DNA of 5,801 nt from Bacteroidota bacterium (lineage in GTDB: Bacteria; Bacteroidota; Bacteroidia; Sphingobacteriales; Sphingobacteriaceae), in assembly GCA_013286985.1 (NCBI GenBank), contig JABDEQ010000117.1, forward strand, positions 1 to 5,801. Direction: 5' to 3'. The notes beneath the pieces are model-generated. The model was not told the DNA's origin, did no database searches, and worked only from the letters and a program-made list of their open reading frames with translations. The position numbers and the translations under genes are program-made. Position 1 is the first letter of the stretch. Every line of letters begins with the position of its first letter. Below, one piece after another: positions 5,345 to 5,801 of this stretch.

Positions 5345-5382
5345 CGGGCTTTAATACTCTCAGTGCTTCACTTAATCCCTTT
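5345..5382. repeat. 38-bp direct repeat, copy 2 (at the 5' end of the M1 peptidase frame)
   Basis: Exact second copy of 4883-4920, separated from it by 424 bp. Here it is non-functional as methyltransferase coding sequence. It ends right where the signal peptide of the plus-strand peptidase begins (TATATTTCTGCC). It introduces an in-frame TAA (5373-5375) and takes the place where a start codon would be expected. Confidence 0.97.
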
Positions 5383-5801
5383 ATATTTCTGCCTTGCTGT
5401 GCCTCTTTTTGGCGCAGGTTAGTGCACAAAGTCTATACATCCCGCGTGATGTTAAAAAAGCCTATAAAAATCAAACCCGCTCAACGGATGGCAAGCCCGG
5501 TAAAAATTACTGGCAAAATCATAGCCGCTATAATATTGCCATAACTGTTGCGCCACCCAGCCACACAGTTAATGGGACTGAACAAATTACTTATTTTAAT
5601 AACAGCCCCGATACGCTTAAAACACTCAATATAAAGCTGATTATGAACATTCACCGGGCAGGGGCAACCCGGTTCAGAGGCACCACGCCCGATTACATTA
5701 CGCCCGGCATGCAGATTGACTACATCGCTGCAAACGGATCGACAAAACAGTGGGATAATGCCGCGGCGAGTTCAACTAACCAGGATCTGCCTTTATCAAC
5801 A
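5376..5801 (+). CDS. Secreted M1-family metallopeptidase, 5' end disrupted, 3' end outside window
   Basis: An open plus-strand frame of 142 codons runs off the window edge. It reads SLYISALLCLFLAQVSAQ, a typical hydrophobic signal-peptide core with cleavage likely after VSA. The mature start SLYIPRDVKKAYKNQTRS follows, then DGKPGKNYWQNHSRYNI and the strongly recognisable GTEQITYFNNSPDTLKTL. This NYWQN...YNI...G-E-ITY-NNSPDTL pattern is the N-terminal beta domain of Bacteroidota M1-family (gluzincin) aminopeptidases. The catalytic HExxH zinc site would lie beyond the window. No ATG exists before residue M90 of the frame (5643): the frame is closed by TAA at 5373 inside the 38-bp repeat, and the only possible early start is TTG at 5394, which would give a very short signal peptide. 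I infer that the natural start and first few residues were replaced by the repeat, so the gene is probably broken here, or the assembly is. Confidence 0.75.

Noticed and set aside
4883..5382. The 38-bp repeats as a CRISPR array or as attachment sites of a mobile element
   Set aside because: There are only two copies. The DNA between them is ordinary methyltransferase coding sequence with no integrase or transposase, and copy 1 is conserved coding sequence.

Overview
The window looks like chromosomal DNA from a Bacteroidota bacterium, most likely family Sphingobacteriaceae (Pedobacter/Mucilaginibacter-like). Three things support this. The gene order rplM-rpsI-rpsB-tsf is typical of the phylum. 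The promoter ahead of rplM matches the Bacteroidota consensus (TTTG, 19 nt, TAnnTTTG). The N-terminus of L13 (MNTLSYKTVSANK) and the A-rich, Shine-Dalgarno-free start of tsf also fit. The genus-level placement is inference from recall.

Layout. Positions 1-149 hold a hairpin-rich intergenic stretch and the intrinsic terminator of tsf. Positions 150-2881 are a minus-strand translation operon, in transcription order rplM (L13), rpsI (S9), rpsB (S2) and tsf (EF-Ts). It has a strong promoter and a short leader before rplM. A 166-bp gap before tsf contains an inverted repeat and a probable second promoter. Positions 2944-3298 carry no intact gene; they hold a small palindrome, a GC-rich hairpin cluster that looks like a dispersed intergenic repeat, and a 21-codon open remnant.

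Positions 3299-5288 hold three more minus-strand genes. The first, in transcription order, is a class I SAM-dependent methyltransferase. The second is an unrecognised 183-residue cytoplasmic protein. The third is a small secreted beta-sandwich-like protein whose reading frame is broken by a TAA exactly at the end of its signal peptide. From about 5383 to the window edge the plus strand carries the start of a secreted M1-family metallopeptidase, which has no ATG-initiated ORF at its 5' end.

The most striking anomaly is an exact 38-bp direct repeat. One copy lies inside the methyltransferase gene (4883-4920). The other (5345-5382) sits where the start codon and first residues of the peptidase should be. 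It is either a real short duplication that decapitated the peptidase gene or an assembly/amplification chimera. A second observation is that the two small-subunit ribosomal genes (rpsI, rpsB) have strong Shine-Dalgarno sequences while rplM and tsf have none, which is notable in a phylum that mostly ignores such sites. I see no phage, CRISPR, transposase or RNA gene, and no convincing new multi-gene system.
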